Assembly (NCBI RefSeq): GCF_001426375.1
Contig: NZ_LMEO01000034.1
Location: forward strand, 80,139-144,138
DNA from: Paenibacillus sp. Root444D2
GTDB taxonomy: Bacteria > Bacillota > Bacilli > Paenibacillales > NBRC-103111
Reading direction: 5' to 3'
Length of the DNA stretch: 64,000 nt
Each line of letters begins with the position of its first letter. The first letter of the stretch is position 1. Below are positions 27,291 through 37,600 of the stretch, one piece after another. The notes below the pieces were generated by a model. That model made no database searches, was not told the DNA's origin, and saw only the letters and a program-made list of their open reading frames with translations. The position numbers and the translations under genes were made by a program.

Positions 27291-28625
27291 ATGGCTAAGA
27301 AAGGTTTATCTATAGGGAAAAAGGCAGCACCATTTCGACTAGATTCTACACAAGGTATTAAGGGTTTGGAAGATTTCAAGGGCAAGCCGTTAGTTATTAT
27401 TTTCTTGCGTGGAACATGGTGCCATAATTGCCAGAAACAGATGCCAGAGTTAAATGAGTATTACGAACGATTTTTGGAAAAGGGCGTAAATCTCATTGCC
27501 ATCGCTGGACAAAAGCTAGCCAACATCAAAGATTATGTTAACGCGAACGGCATCAAATTCCCCATTCTTTCGGACGAAACGAGAGAAGTCATAAAGTCTT
27601 ATGAGGTGTTCACGCCAATTAAATGGGATTCATTCCGAATTGCGATTCCAAGCACGTATATTATTGATGAACATCAAACGATTCGTTATTCCTATATTGG
27701 TGAGAACCAAGCGGACCGACCATCTGCGAAGGAAATTTTAGAAGTGATTGATACCCTTTCTATTGTCTCTGACCAAGGCAACTCGATTCAAGAGGAGCTT
27801 CCGGTTTTCATAGCGAATATGAAATCCACCCTACAGCACGTGAATACTTCTGCTGCCTATGTGACGAAGAGTATAGAGGACAATCTACATAATATTGAAG
27901 GACTTAAGAAAGCTTCTCTAGGTAATTATGAGCAATTAGAGGAGTTTGTGAGCGTTTATGAGAAAAAGTCTGAGGAATTAAACCAATATAGTCATCAGCT
28001 GAACATGACATCCGATGAATTCACGGATATTCAGCAGTTGAATCAACAATTAAGTCATAACATTCAAACGACACGCGGATTGATGGATGAATTAATTAGT
28101 ATGACCCTTGTCGTTAATGAGATGAGTGAGGTCATCTCCAGAATTTCCAGACAGACCAAAATTCTAGCGCTAAATGCTTCCATTGAAGCTGCCCGAGCAG
28201 GCGAGCATGGTAAAGGCTTCGCCGTTGTCGCTCAGGAAGTGAGCAAACTGGCTCATGGAACGGAGGAGTCTGCAGGTAACATTACAGCGCAGCTGCAAGC
28301 AATTGATGAGAAAATTAATGAAAGCTTTTCGTCGTTCTCTACGTTTGAAGAAACGATGGATACGGTTAGAGAGCGAATTTCTGTCAACTCAGCCCATATC
28401 CTTACGATATCGGATGGCGTTAAAGTGATCGCCAATGAAACGCTGCAGCTAGGTACCGAACTGAACCACATCAAGGATAGCCAGCACCAAGCGCAAATTG
28501 ACTTGAGTAAAGTTGGGGAAGTTGAAACGACGATAAATAATGAAGTAAGTGAAATCTTACAGGATATGCATTATCATGTAGATCAATTGAATGCTTTGGA
28601 TGAGAGAACGAAAAAGTCGAAATAA
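27291..28625 (+). CDS. Soluble chemoreceptor-like protein with N-terminal redoxin domain
   Basis: 444 residues from the ATG at 27291 after GGGGTGG. Residues 1-165 are an AhpC/TSA-Redoxin thioredoxin fold with the active-site pair C44 and C47 in GTWCHNC, and [14 protein letters not shown]. Residues about 175-440 are a methyl-accepting-chemotaxis signalling coiled coil with the highly conserved tip [20 protein letters not shown]. There is no membrane helix, so it is cytoplasmic. By family rules the tip would bind CheA and CheW; a redox-active sensor head would make it a thiol- or peroxide-sensing receptor (inference). No chemotaxis gene is nearby. It sits between two terminators, so it is monocistronic. 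Confidence 0.87.
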   Translation: MAKKGLSIGKKAAPFRLDSTQGIKGLEDFKGKPLVIIFLRGTWCHNCQKQMPELNEYYERFLEKGVNLIAIAGQKLANIKDYVNANGIKFPILSDETREVIKSYEVFTPIKWDSFRIAIPSTYIIDEHQTIRYSYIGENQADRPSAKEILEVIDTLSIVSDQGNSIQEELPVFIANMKSTLQHVNTSAAYVTKSIEDNLHNIEGLKKASLGNYEQLEEFVSVYEKKSEELNQYSHQLNMTSDEFTDIQQLNQQLSHNIQTTRGLMDELISMTLVVNEMSEVISRISRQTKILALNASIEAARAGEHGKGFAVVAQEVSKLAHGTEESAGNITAQLQAIDEKINESFSSFSTFEETMDTVRERISVNSAHILTISDGVKVIANETLQLGTELNHIKDSQHQAQIDLSKVGEVETTINNEVSEILQDMHYHVDQLNALDERTKKSK

Positions 28626-28641
28626 TGATCTCGAATAACCT

Positions 28642-28696
28642 AAAACACCTTTTCATGTATGCATTTATTGCGTATGTGGAACGGTGTTTTTTCTTT
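28642..28696 (+). terminator. Terminator after the redoxin-chemoreceptor gene
   Basis: AAAACACC / GGTGTTTT with a long loop, then TTCTTTTTT. A separate hairpin ATACCCC / GGGGTAT follows at 28717-28734. Confidence 0.65.
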
Positions 28697-28785
28697 TTTA
28701 AATAAAAACACCAATAATACCCCATTTGGGGTATGGTGCTTTAGTCGCATTTACAGGTATTTTTAGTATGTGAAAACGTGGAATA

Positions 28786-28813
28786 TTGTCGTAATTTGAT
28801 AATTTAGTATAGG
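28786..28813 (+). promoter_or_regulatory. Possible promoter of the giant surface-protein genes
   Basis: TTGTCG (28786) and TATAGG (28808) are 16 bp apart, 28 bp before the start codon. The match is moderate. Confidence 0.35.
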
Positions 28814-28841
28814 GAAATGGCATCGATAAATAGGAGGTACT

Positions 28842-31800
28842 ATGAAAAAAATAAGTTCAATCATACTGGCGCTCATCCTCTTGATTGGGGGACTTGTACC
28901 GTATGTGAGTGAAGTAAGTGCGGCGGCCACCTTATTGCCGGCCCCTATGCATCAGCCTGACGGGATATCTGTCATTGCAACACCGGGTTTGGATCCACTT
29001 ACGAGGAAGTACTTTCTCAAATCAGGGGACACCATTTACTTGAATGTGCAATTCGAGAATGGTGGCGCTGCCTGTCACAAAGACAGCATTGTTATAACGG
29101 AAACGGTAGGCAGCCAAACAACACCGGCTATCTTTAGAATTCCTGAAACACCACCCCAATATATGGGCTATCCCTCTTTATTTAAGTACACGGTCGGAGC
29201 TTCTATGGCCTCCGGTCGACTCATCATGAAGCAAGGGCCAGAATTATGCTATACAAACAAATTGGAAAATGCTTGGCATTCTTTCTCGAATTACAAAACG
29301 AACTTTAGCGATGGAACCTCCATGGATAACGTGACGTATTTCAAAAGTTTGTTCAAGACCGAAGTTTATATTGATAATACCGCTCCTACGATAACATTTG
29401 GCCAATCATCCAATTCAGACTATAAGAATAGCCATGGCGTGACGGTAACATCGACTGATCTGCCCGTTGAAGGGAGTGTGTCACTCTATTATACGTGGAC
29501 GCAAAGCGCTGCGCCGCCAGCTGCTGCGGAAATTAATACCAGCATAGTGAGCGGAACGACGGCTCCCGACCCTACAGGTAACGGGACCTACTATCTTCAT
29601 GCACGAGCTGTAGACAAGGTCGGGCATGAAACGATTAGCTCGGCTGGACCGTTCAATTATGATCATGAACCGCCAACGATAGCATTCGGGCAGTACGCGA
29701 TTGGCATTATTAAGAAAAGCCATGGCGTTACTATAACAGCAAATGACACGCCAGTGAATGAGAATGTCAACCTTTATTATACGTGGACTCAGAAAGTGCT
29801 GCCGCCACGAGACGAGGAGATTTCAACGGGCATTCTAAGTGGAGCGGCCGCATTAGATCCGCCAGGCACAGGCATCTATTTTTTACACGCCAAAGCAATG
29901 GACGCTGCTGGCAATACGACCATCAGGTCATCTGGCTCGATTATGTTTGACAATGAACCGCCCAAAATTACGCTCGGACCTATATCAAGTACCGCCCAAA
30001 AAAGTCAAAACGTGACGTACTCAGTTCTCGACGCCTTCTCGGGCTTGAAACAATGGAGTTACGAATGGTTCAAGGAAGGGGTTTCCTACTCGACAGGTAC
30101 CGTAAGCAGCGCTTTAGGAACGTTAAGCGTTCCGAACAGCCTGGAAGGCAATTATAAGCTGAAAATCACGGCAACGGACAATGCGACGAATGTGAGGACG
30201 CTGGAAAGTCTGGATTATGTCATCGATAAAACAGCACCGGCGATAACCTTCTCTGAGCAAGGGAATAGCGCGCCTGCCAATGTGCGACAAGTGACTGTAT
30301 CCTTGGCGGAAGCTAGGGGAACGCTCGGCCAGACAAGCTATTTGTGGTCTAGCAGTGTAACAGCCCCAAGTCCTAGCGCTCCGGAATGGAAGCTATTTTA
30401 TGATGGAACAGGCTCCAAAACGTCTCACAGCGCAACACTATCTTCCCCAGCGAATGCGAATAACACGCAATATTTACATATCAAGACTGCAGATAGCGCA
30501 GGGAACATCGGTTATGCAAGTACAACACAGGGCTTTGTGCTGGATAATACGAAACCAACAGTTGCCTTTAGCAATCCAAGCACGAGCACGTACAGTAAAT
30601 CGGTTACGACAAGTCTTAGCTTGTCAGATAATATCACGACAGCGCTTGGGAATTATGTTATTAAGTATGCCGTCTCGAATCAAGCGACATCCGACGGAAA
30701 CGATGCGACATGGAGCAGCTCGACGAACGGAACCTTTAAAATTGAAAATAAATCGGGTACGTACTACATTCATGCCAAGGTTTATGATCAAGCCGGCAAC
30801 TGGCAGCTGGCGCGGGGCGGTCCATATTTGCTGGATGACCTCGCACCCACCGGTACGATACATATCCCTGTAGAACAAACGAACAACAAGTCTGTAGCGG
30901 TAGAGCTCACAGCGACAGATTTGCATGGACCCATTGATATGCAGCTGTCGACGAACGGAGGCACAACTTGGGGGAGCTGGGAAGCATTTACCGCTTCCAA
31001 GCTCGTTACCATCCCGGAAACGGAAGGTGTAAGGACGATCTCTGTCCGATACCGTGATGCGGCTGGCAACATCAGTACGACCTATTCGGATACGGTTATC
31101 TATGATGTAACGAAACCGACTGCGGTGAAAATAACCTACAACACAACACAAATCACGAATCAGTCCGTTACGGCGACATTGACAGCAACGGATACGAATA
31201 CAGCCTCAGGTGAAATCGATGTAGTCAATCTCAGCGGATTCAGCTATGTGTTCCAAGCAAACGGAACGTACACGTTCGTATTTCGCGATAAAGCAGGCAA
31301 TGAGAATACGGCAGTCGCAACCGTGACCTGGATCGATAAGACGAAGCCACAGATTCAGTTCAGTGTAGAGGGAGTTTCCGACAAAAAGAAAGCGGCAAGC
31401 TCAGTTATTTCAGCAACGGATAATATGACTGCGGCTAACGAGCTTACTTATGCCTATGCCTGGTCGATGAATGCAGGTACGGCTCCGACTGCCTGGACCG
31501 CGCTAGGTGCAGATCATAAGGCCGAATTGAGCGGGGCGAATGGCCTCTGGTATTTGTGGGCAAAGGTAACGGATAAAGCAGGGAATGAGGCTATCCGCCG
31601 CACAAACTCGCTGTTCCAGCTCGACAATACGAACCCGGTAGGCGTGGTTTCCTATAGTCCTGCAGGGCGCACCGCTAGCGATGTGAAAGCAACCTTAGCT
31701 ACTAACGAATCGGTAAGGGTGACGAAACCTAGCAGTGGGAGCAAGGAGTACCTATTTACGGATAACGGTTCTTTTGAGTTTGAATTTGTAGATGACGCAG

Positions 31801-33935
31801 GTAATGTCGGTAAGGCTGTGGCGACGGTGAATGGAATTGATCGAAGTTTGCCTTATGCAGCGGTGACCTTATCTCCTAGCGATTGGACGAACGGCCCCGT
31901 TCGTGTGACGGTAGATGCGTCTGGCAATCCTGCGCTGTCAGTAAGCCATATCGTTGTACCTGAAGATGCAGTTCTGGTCTCACAGACGGTTCAGCAGGCG
32001 GTCTATGATTTTAAAACGAATGGGACACTTCAATATTCGCTGCTGGATGGGGGCACTTCACTGACTAGCGAGGGAGAGGTCGTGGTCCAAAATATCGATC
32101 TGGTGCCTCCTACAGCAGATTTGATGTACAGCACGCAGAGTAAAACGAATGAAGATGTGACCGTGACTTTAATTACCTATGATGACAATCATGGCGTAGT
32201 TACGATAGCTGGAAGCGATACGTATACCTTTACGGAAAACGGCTCGCATACGTTTATTTTTCAAGACGAGGCTGGGAATATCTCTCAAAAGACGGCAACG
32301 GTCAATTTTATTGATAAACAATCACCAGTGCCAGTGCTTACGTATAGCGAGAATACATGGACGAAGCAAGATGTTACGGTATCCCTTTCCTTCACGGGTG
32401 AAGATGATCCTGTAACGGTAATCAACAATGAAGGAAGTACGCAGTATACATTCAAAGAAAACGGAAGTTTTGTGTTTTATTATCGAGACGCAGCCGGAAA
32501 TGAAGGTCAAGTAACAGCGGAGGTAACCGTAATCGACCGAGCTCCCCCAACGGCGATCGTGAATTACAGCGAAGTGGGATGGACGAATCATGATGTGGTC
32601 GCTACGTTAGTGGCTCAGGATAATTCCGGAGTACTGCCAACCGTTGTCAATAACGAAGGACTGACGACATATACGTTTACGCAGAATGGTGCATTTAAGT
32701 TTGTTTACCAAGATGCAGCGGGCAATCAGCGTGAGATTAATGCGAATGTGGATCGGATTGATAAGACGCCACCTGTGGCTAGTGTTCAATATTCAACGTC
32801 CATGACGACGAAGACCAATACAGACGTTCGCGCAAGCGTTGAAGCCAATGAACCGATCACTATCATCGGCAATAATGGCAGTACTTCTCGTGATTTCACA
32901 GCAAATGGGAACTATGTATTCCGTGTAGCAGACCGTGCGGGCAATGAAGCGACAGTAACGGCGAATGTATACAATATCGATCGTACGCGCCCCGTTTTGA
33001 ACGTTACATACAGCAAGACAGCACCAACGAAGGATGATGTTATTGTAACAGTAGAAGCAAATGAGCCCATCCAAGTGCTGAATAATAACAGATCCAACCA
33101 GATTGTTTTCAAAGAGAATGGAACTTTTACTTTCCTCGTTCAAGATTTAGCCGGTAACACCGCTGAAGCCATAGCGACGGTAAGTAATATCACAAGAGCA
33201 ACGGCGAAGGTTACATATGCTTACAGCGAAACAATGCCTACAAAAAACAACGTCACGGTCACATTAACAGCTGACAGGGCACTGACATATGTAGGAATTA
33301 CAGGAAATGTCGTAACCTTCACGGAAAATGGAACACGTTGGGTAGAAGCGGCAGATGCTTTGAATAACAAATATGGTCTGCGAATCGATGTGAACAATAT
33401 CGATCGAGAAGCGCCGAAGATTCGATTCTTAAGCGGAGAGCAGCTGCTAATCGATGTTGGAACAACGGCTATTAACCCAGCTTCCGATGTTGAAGTATCT
33501 GACAATCTTGATGGCAACTTGAAGGAAAAGCTCAGTGTGTCCCACAATATTCAAGCCGGGGTACCCGGGGAATACGAGATTACTTACAAAGCGACGGATC
33601 GCGCCGGTAATCAAATGGTTGTTGTGCGCAAAGCGATTGTTATCGCGCCAACGACCTTCACGCTGTTTGTCAATTCGAAGCAGCTTCAGGATACGGAAGC
33701 AGTGGTCTATGGCGATGCGATTCAATTGAAGCTGTTCGGACAACAAGGGTCAAGTCAAGTGAAATGGGCCCGAGGATATAAAAATAAAGGCGATTTTAAG
33801 ACCTTTGGGCAAGCTCTAGCAAATGGCAATTTACCGGTTAAGGAATATGGCTTATATACGTTCTTTATCCAAGACCAAGAACGTCAGACGAAGCTCGTTC
33901 ATGTCTACATTTTACCAACGAAATCTTCAGAATAA
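28842..33935 (+). CDS. Giant secreted protein of about sixteen Ig-like repeats
   Basis: 1,697 residues with a signal peptide (about 1-27, ending VSAAA). After a unique N-terminal part of some 170 residues, Ig-like/OmpL47-type modules of 75-100 residues repeat to the end. Each opens with a D-x-T/x-x-P motif (DNTAPTITF, DKTAPAITF, DKTPPVASV, DRTRPVLNV) and closes with an aromatic-rich DxAGN motif (YRDAAGN, FQDEAGN, VADRAGN). The last module resembles the DUF5011 type (VSDNLDGNL, YKATDRAGN). There is no SLH, LPXTG or catalytic domain. AGGAGGTACT precedes the start. A terminator-like hairpin separates it from the SLH protein gene. Probably a cell-surface stalk, adhesin or polysaccharide-binding partner of the next protein (inference). 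Confidence 0.85.
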   Translation: MKKISSIILALILLIGGLVPYVSEVSAAATLLPAPMHQPDGISVIATPGLDPLTRKYFLKSGDTIYLNVQFENGGAACHKDSIVITETVGSQTTPAIFRIPETPPQYMGYPSLFKYTVGASMASGRLIMKQGPELCYTNKLENAWHSFSNYKTNFSDGTSMDNVTYFKSLFKTEVYIDNTAPTITFGQSSNSDYKNSHGVTVTSTDLPVEGSVSLYYTWTQSAAPPAAAEINTSIVSGTTAPDPTGNGTYYLHARAVDKVGHETISSAGPFNYDHEPPTIAFGQYAIGIIKKSHGVTITANDTPVNENVNLYYTWTQKVLPPRDEEISTGILSGAAALDPPGTGIYFLHAKAMDAAGNTTIRSSGSIMFDNEPPKITLGPISSTAQKSQNVTYSVLDAFSGLKQWSYEWFKEGVSYSTGTVSSALGTLSVPNSLEGNYKLKITATDNATNVRTLESLDYVIDKTAPAITFSEQGNSAPANVRQVTVSLAEARGTLGQTSYLWSSSVTAPSPSAPEWKLFYDGTGSKTSHSATLSSPANANNTQYLHIKTADSAGNIGYASTTQGFVLDNTKPTVAFSNPSTSTYSKSVTTSLSLSDNITTALGNYVIKYAVSNQATSDGNDATWSSSTNGTFKIENKSGTYYIHAKVYDQAGNWQLARGGPYLLDDLAPTGTIHIPVEQTNNKSVAVELTATDLHGPIDMQLSTNGGTTWGSWEAFTASKLVTIPETEGVRTISVRYRDAAGNISTTYSDTVIYDVTKPTAVKITYNTTQITNQSVTATLTATDTNTASGEIDVVNLSGFSYVFQANGTYTFVFRDKAGNENTAVATVTWIDKTKPQIQFSVEGVSDKKKAASSVISATDNMTAANELTYAYAWSMNAGTAPTAWTALGADHKAELSGANGLWYLWAKVTDKAGNEAIRRTNSLFQLDNTNPVGVVSYSPAGRTASDVKATLATNESVRVTKPSSGSKEYLFTDNGSFEFEFVDDAGNVGKAVATVNGIDRSLPYAAVTLSPSDWTNGPVRVTVDASGNPALSVSHIVVPEDAVLVSQTVQQAVYDFKTNGTLQYSLLDGGTSLTSEGEVVVQNIDLVPPTADLMYSTQSKTNEDVTVTLITYDDNHGVVTIAGSDTYTFTENGSHTFIFQDEAGNISQKTATVNFIDKQSPVPVLTYSENTWTKQDVTVSLSFTGEDDPVTVINNEGSTQYTFKENGSFVFYYRDAAGNEGQVTAEVTVIDRAPPTAIVNYSEVGWTNHDVVATLVAQDNSGVLPTVVNNEGLTTYTFTQNGAFKFVYQDAAGNQREINANVDRIDKTPPVASVQYSTSMTTKTNTDVRASVEANEPITIIGNNGSTSRDFTANGNYVFRVADRAGNEATVTANVYNIDRTRPVLNVTYSKTAPTKDDVIVTVEANEPIQVLNNNRSNQIVFKENGTFTFLVQDLAGNTAEAIATVSNITRATAKVTYAYSETMPTKNNVTVTLTADRALTYVGITGNVVTFTENGTRWVEAADALNNKYGLRIDVNNIDREAPKIRFLSGEQLLIDVGTTAINPASDVEVSDNLDGNLKEKLSVSHNIQAGVPGEYEITYKATDRAGNQMVVVRKAIVIAPTTFTLFVNSKQLQDTEAVVYGDAIQLKLFGQQGSSQVKWARGYKNKGDFKTFGQALANGNLPVKEYGLYTFFIQDQERQTKLVHVYILPTKSSE

Positions 33936-33940
33936 CGAGG

Positions 33941-33978
33941 AAGCATCAACTTTTCTTTGATGGTTGATGCTTTTCCTC
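33941..33978 (+). terminator. Hairpin between the two giant-protein genes
   Basis: AAGCATCAAC / GTTGATGCTT, a perfect 10-bp stem followed by TTCCTCATTT. The T-run is weak, so it may only attenuate. Confidence 0.6.
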
Positions 33979-33999
33979 ATTTGTAGAGGAGAGTGAATC

Positions 34000-34698
34000 A
34001 TGAAGGCGGTACAAGCAAGGATTTGGAAGAAAATGGCACTCATTATGATGACAATTGTACTATGTCTGCCTATCGGTGGAGAGCTGGCGCTTGCGATCGA
34101 TGCGGAAATTCAGCCGCTCACGGTTGCGAATGATTTCATGGATGTAAGTGTCAATAAGCAAACAGGACGCTTCAGCGTGATGACGAAGATGGGGTCTCCG
34201 CTCAAAACAAGCGACGACAACAAACCGCTGCTGTTCCGCGATAAACTGCCAGAAACATCGTTTACGACATTCCGCATTAATGGCAAAGATTTTATTTATG
34301 GAAATGGTTACGGATTTCTAGGGACGAATGGTTATTTTACTTTTTCGCCTGAGAATAAAGGCCTCTCGAACCAATCCGTCTGGCATATCGAGGGTCTAGA
34401 TATTATTCAGACGCTAACGTTAGTAGATGACCAAACGAACCCGAATGCGGGTAACATAAAAGTCTCTTACAAGGTTAAAAACACGACGAAACAAGATCAA
34501 AATGTCGGGTCTCGCATTCTGCTTGATACGATGCTGGGACCGCAGGATGCTTCTCCCATCTCCTTATCAGGCGGCAATACGTATATTCGAAATGAAACGA
34601 AAATCGAAAGGGTCACTTCCGTATTATTGGAGAGCGACAGACAACCCTTTGAATCCAAAGGTGATGTCATACGGCTTCATGCAGGGCTGGGGAAATAA
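34000..34698 (+). CDS. N-terminal part of an SLH surface protein, cut by a frameshift
   Basis: The frame from the ATG at 34000 (after GAGGAGAGTG) gives a signal peptide ending LALAID and a beta-rich start typical of Paenibacillus surface proteins (MDVSVNKQTGRFSV, YGNGYGFLGTNG). From about residue 207 on, the reading turns into unrelated sequence and stops at 34698. The natural continuation is in the +1 frame: PYYWRATDNPLNP then VMSYGFMQGWGNKSP, which starts near 34619. The break lies between 34612 and 34622, with no homopolymer run. Without the shift the gene would encode about 2,125 residues (34000-40378). Confidence 0.8.
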   Translation: MKAVQARIWKKMALIMMTIVLCLPIGGELALAIDAEIQPLTVANDFMDVSVNKQTGRFSVMTKMGSPLKTSDDNKPLLFRDKLPETSFTTFRINGKDFIYGNGYGFLGTNGYFTFSPENKGLSNQSVWHIEGLDIIQTLTLVDDQTNPNAGNIKVSYKVKNTTKQDQNVGSRILLDTMLGPQDASPISLSGGNTYIRNETKIERVTSVLLESDRQPFESKGDVIRLHAGLGK

Positions 34699-37600
34699 AT
34701 CGCCGAATCGGATGATTCTTGCCCATTGGAATGGTATTTCCGAGACCAAATGGGATTACACGGTGAATCCGCAGCTGGATTTTACAAGTACGCAAAATGC
34801 TTATGGTTCGGCGGACAGTGCCGTTGCCATGTACTGGGATCCTTCGAATCTTGCTCCTGGTCAGGAAGCTGTGTTTGAAACTTACTACGGGTTAGGCAGC
34901 TTTTTTACCTCTCAAAAGGAAGCGACCTACGGGCTGCAAATTGGGGCGCCGAAACAATTAAAGGTTAATGAAAATGGGACTGGTTATAAGGAAGCGGAGT
35001 TCGAGGTTCGTGTGGATATCGACAATTCGATCGATCGTTCCGTAGAGCAGCAGAATGTTCAGGCCGTTCTTGGATTACCTGCTGAGCTTGAGCTAGTACA
35101 AGGAGAACGATCAACGAAAGCGGTAGGAGGCATGAAGGTTGGCGAGGTCAAGACGGTTACTTGGAAAGTGAGGCCAAAGCCGCAAAAAGTGTATAAAGCT
35201 GCACAATTTCAAGTTATTGTACAAGCAGCCGGCAGCGAAGAAAACATACAAGCTTCCTTTGTCGTCCTGCCAGCCTTATCAGGCAAAATTCCCGAAGTGC
35301 AGGTTCTAGAGGCGCTTCCTAAGAAACTGTATATGCTGGATGAGAATCCTACGATAGCTCTGCAAGGCAAAGGGTTCGAGGTTCTAAAGGGTTCAAACGA
35401 ATGGCAAGTGCAGATGATCCGTGAACGTGATGGGGCGCAAGTGCTCGTTCCGAGTACGGATGTCACTGTTGTGGATGATAAACAAATCACGGTCCAGCTG
35501 AAAGACACGCTGTGGCCTCCGCTTAAGGAAGAGCCAGGCACTTACATCATTCGAATTAATGCCGGCGTGATCGGTACGTTCGAGAAGAAGGTCGAATTCA
35601 CAAGAGACAAGCGTTATAAAACGAGAGACTACGGGATATTGCTCGTCGTTGGCGAGAACATGGATGGGAAGGGAAATGAGACTTACAATCTGGTTCCGGT
35701 TGAAAATGAGTCCAAGCTAGCTGATTTGAAGCATCAGTATGCAAGTGCCTCGAAAGAAGCCTTGCTTGAGTTCCGAGGGCCGATTCGCTCGCTGGCTGGA
35801 GACAATTCGTACTTTGAAATTGGAGCGGGAGCGACCATTAATTCGGTCATCCGCCACGATACATCGAAGGAATTGAGCGCGATTTTCGGGCAAGCCTCGC
35901 AAAAAATGGTGATTCAAAAAAATGATCAGGACCTTTCCCATGAAGGAAACTACATTGAGTTGAAAGGGAACGGCGTGCTGTCCATTCCTGGTTTTCCGTT
36001 TTCGTTTGGTCCGTTTAGTATCGAATTGGTTGATGGAAGCCGCTATTCACTGGATGCGAACGAAGATGATGGGCAGAAGCCTATCGAAATTAACTGGGAA
36101 GTGCTGAAAGGTTTGTCGGTATTGCAGCATATGTCCTTCTTCCAAGTGGAGATTAAGAATGCAGTCATTGGGAATGAGAGTGTTTCTTTTGGCGGGTCGG
36201 TGTCGATGAACTTCAACCCAGGACAGAAAAAGGAAGAGGAGAAAGATCCGAACGGGAATAACAATCAGAATCCACCGCCTCCGCCGCCAGGAAATGGGCA
36301 GGGAGACGGGGCTGAGAAAGACCAGACCGATGAAATGCTTAAGGTGGGCTTATCCCTGGATGAAGCGAAGTTCGGGATGAGAAAAGAGACGAATATGTTC
36401 GGGCGGGCAAACACCTTCGGCTTCATGGGACTCCGCGCGGAAGGTTATGCCGGATTGCCGGAGGGCATGGTGCCTGGGCTTGATTTTGGCGCAAGCGGCA
36501 GGGTCATGCTGGATACCTTTGATAAGAAATTCGAAATCGAGGGGCATGTTCAATTCCAGGTTGTTGAATTGGATGGCTTGCTGACGCTGCGCTTTACGGA
36601 AAGCGGTGTGTCAATCCCTGATAACTTCGTCTTCGTCGTTGGCGGGGAGCCTGGAATTCCGCTAATCCCGATAGCACCTGTGGCCTTTATCACCAAAGGC
36701 GGTGGCGGGTTCCGTAATCTGTATGACACGGTTACAGGCAATTTTAATATTTTGCCTCCACTGAAAGTTGTCATGATTGGGGGGCTAAGTGTTGCCAAGG
36801 TTATAACGGCAGATAATGTGACGCTGGGATTATCAATGCGGGGGATGGAATTTTTCGGTGAATTTGAGATTCTGAAGTTTCCGATTCTCAAAGAAGTGTA
36901 CGGAAGCGTCGACTTTCAAGATTCATTAACCAACTTCGGTATTGCGCTTAAGGCTGGAGCAAGGCTTGAAATTTTCGATGCGATTATAGGTGAAGTCTAT
37001 GTTCTTTTCGAATATGATTCGTCCAAGCATGGCTTGTTAGGTCCTGTTTACATGGCGGGTGGAGGCTCATTAACAGTCAGAATCCCTAGAGCGGTTCCGA
37101 TCGTTGGCGGCAAAGAAATCGCTCATGCATCAGGAGAGATCAGCTCCGAGAAGGTTTGGGGGAAGGTCAGAATTATTGGCATTCCGTTTGGCTATCAATA
37201 TGCTTGGGGAAGCCGCAGGCCGACACTCGCATCGTCGCGGTTAACGGCAGACATGCTGCCGGAAGCGGAAGGGCTGATGGAAAAGGAGTACATCGATGAT
37301 TCCGGGAATGTGTCAGCGATGACCTTCGGGACGAACATTAAACGCGTCGCAAGCTCGAAGAAACCTGCAGTATCGATGAAATCTGCTGATCGTGTAAGTA
37401 TTTTATCTAACCCCAACGAGTATGAAATTCCGGTCACAGCTGATCAAGAAGCAGCGTTGTTTGAACTCAAGTACACGGGGGAAACGCCGCCAAATCTACA
37501 AGTCACAGATCCGAGCGGCCAGGATTATCCGCTTACGATCGACGAAAACTACTTGGTACAGGAAATTACCCCAGAGGATTCGCAATCGGGAACGCTAGAG

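Noticed and set aside
28717..28734. Perfect ATACCCC / GGGGTAT hairpin as a terminator or operator
   Set aside because: There is no T-run in the direction of any gene, and the gene before it already has a terminator; the function is left open.
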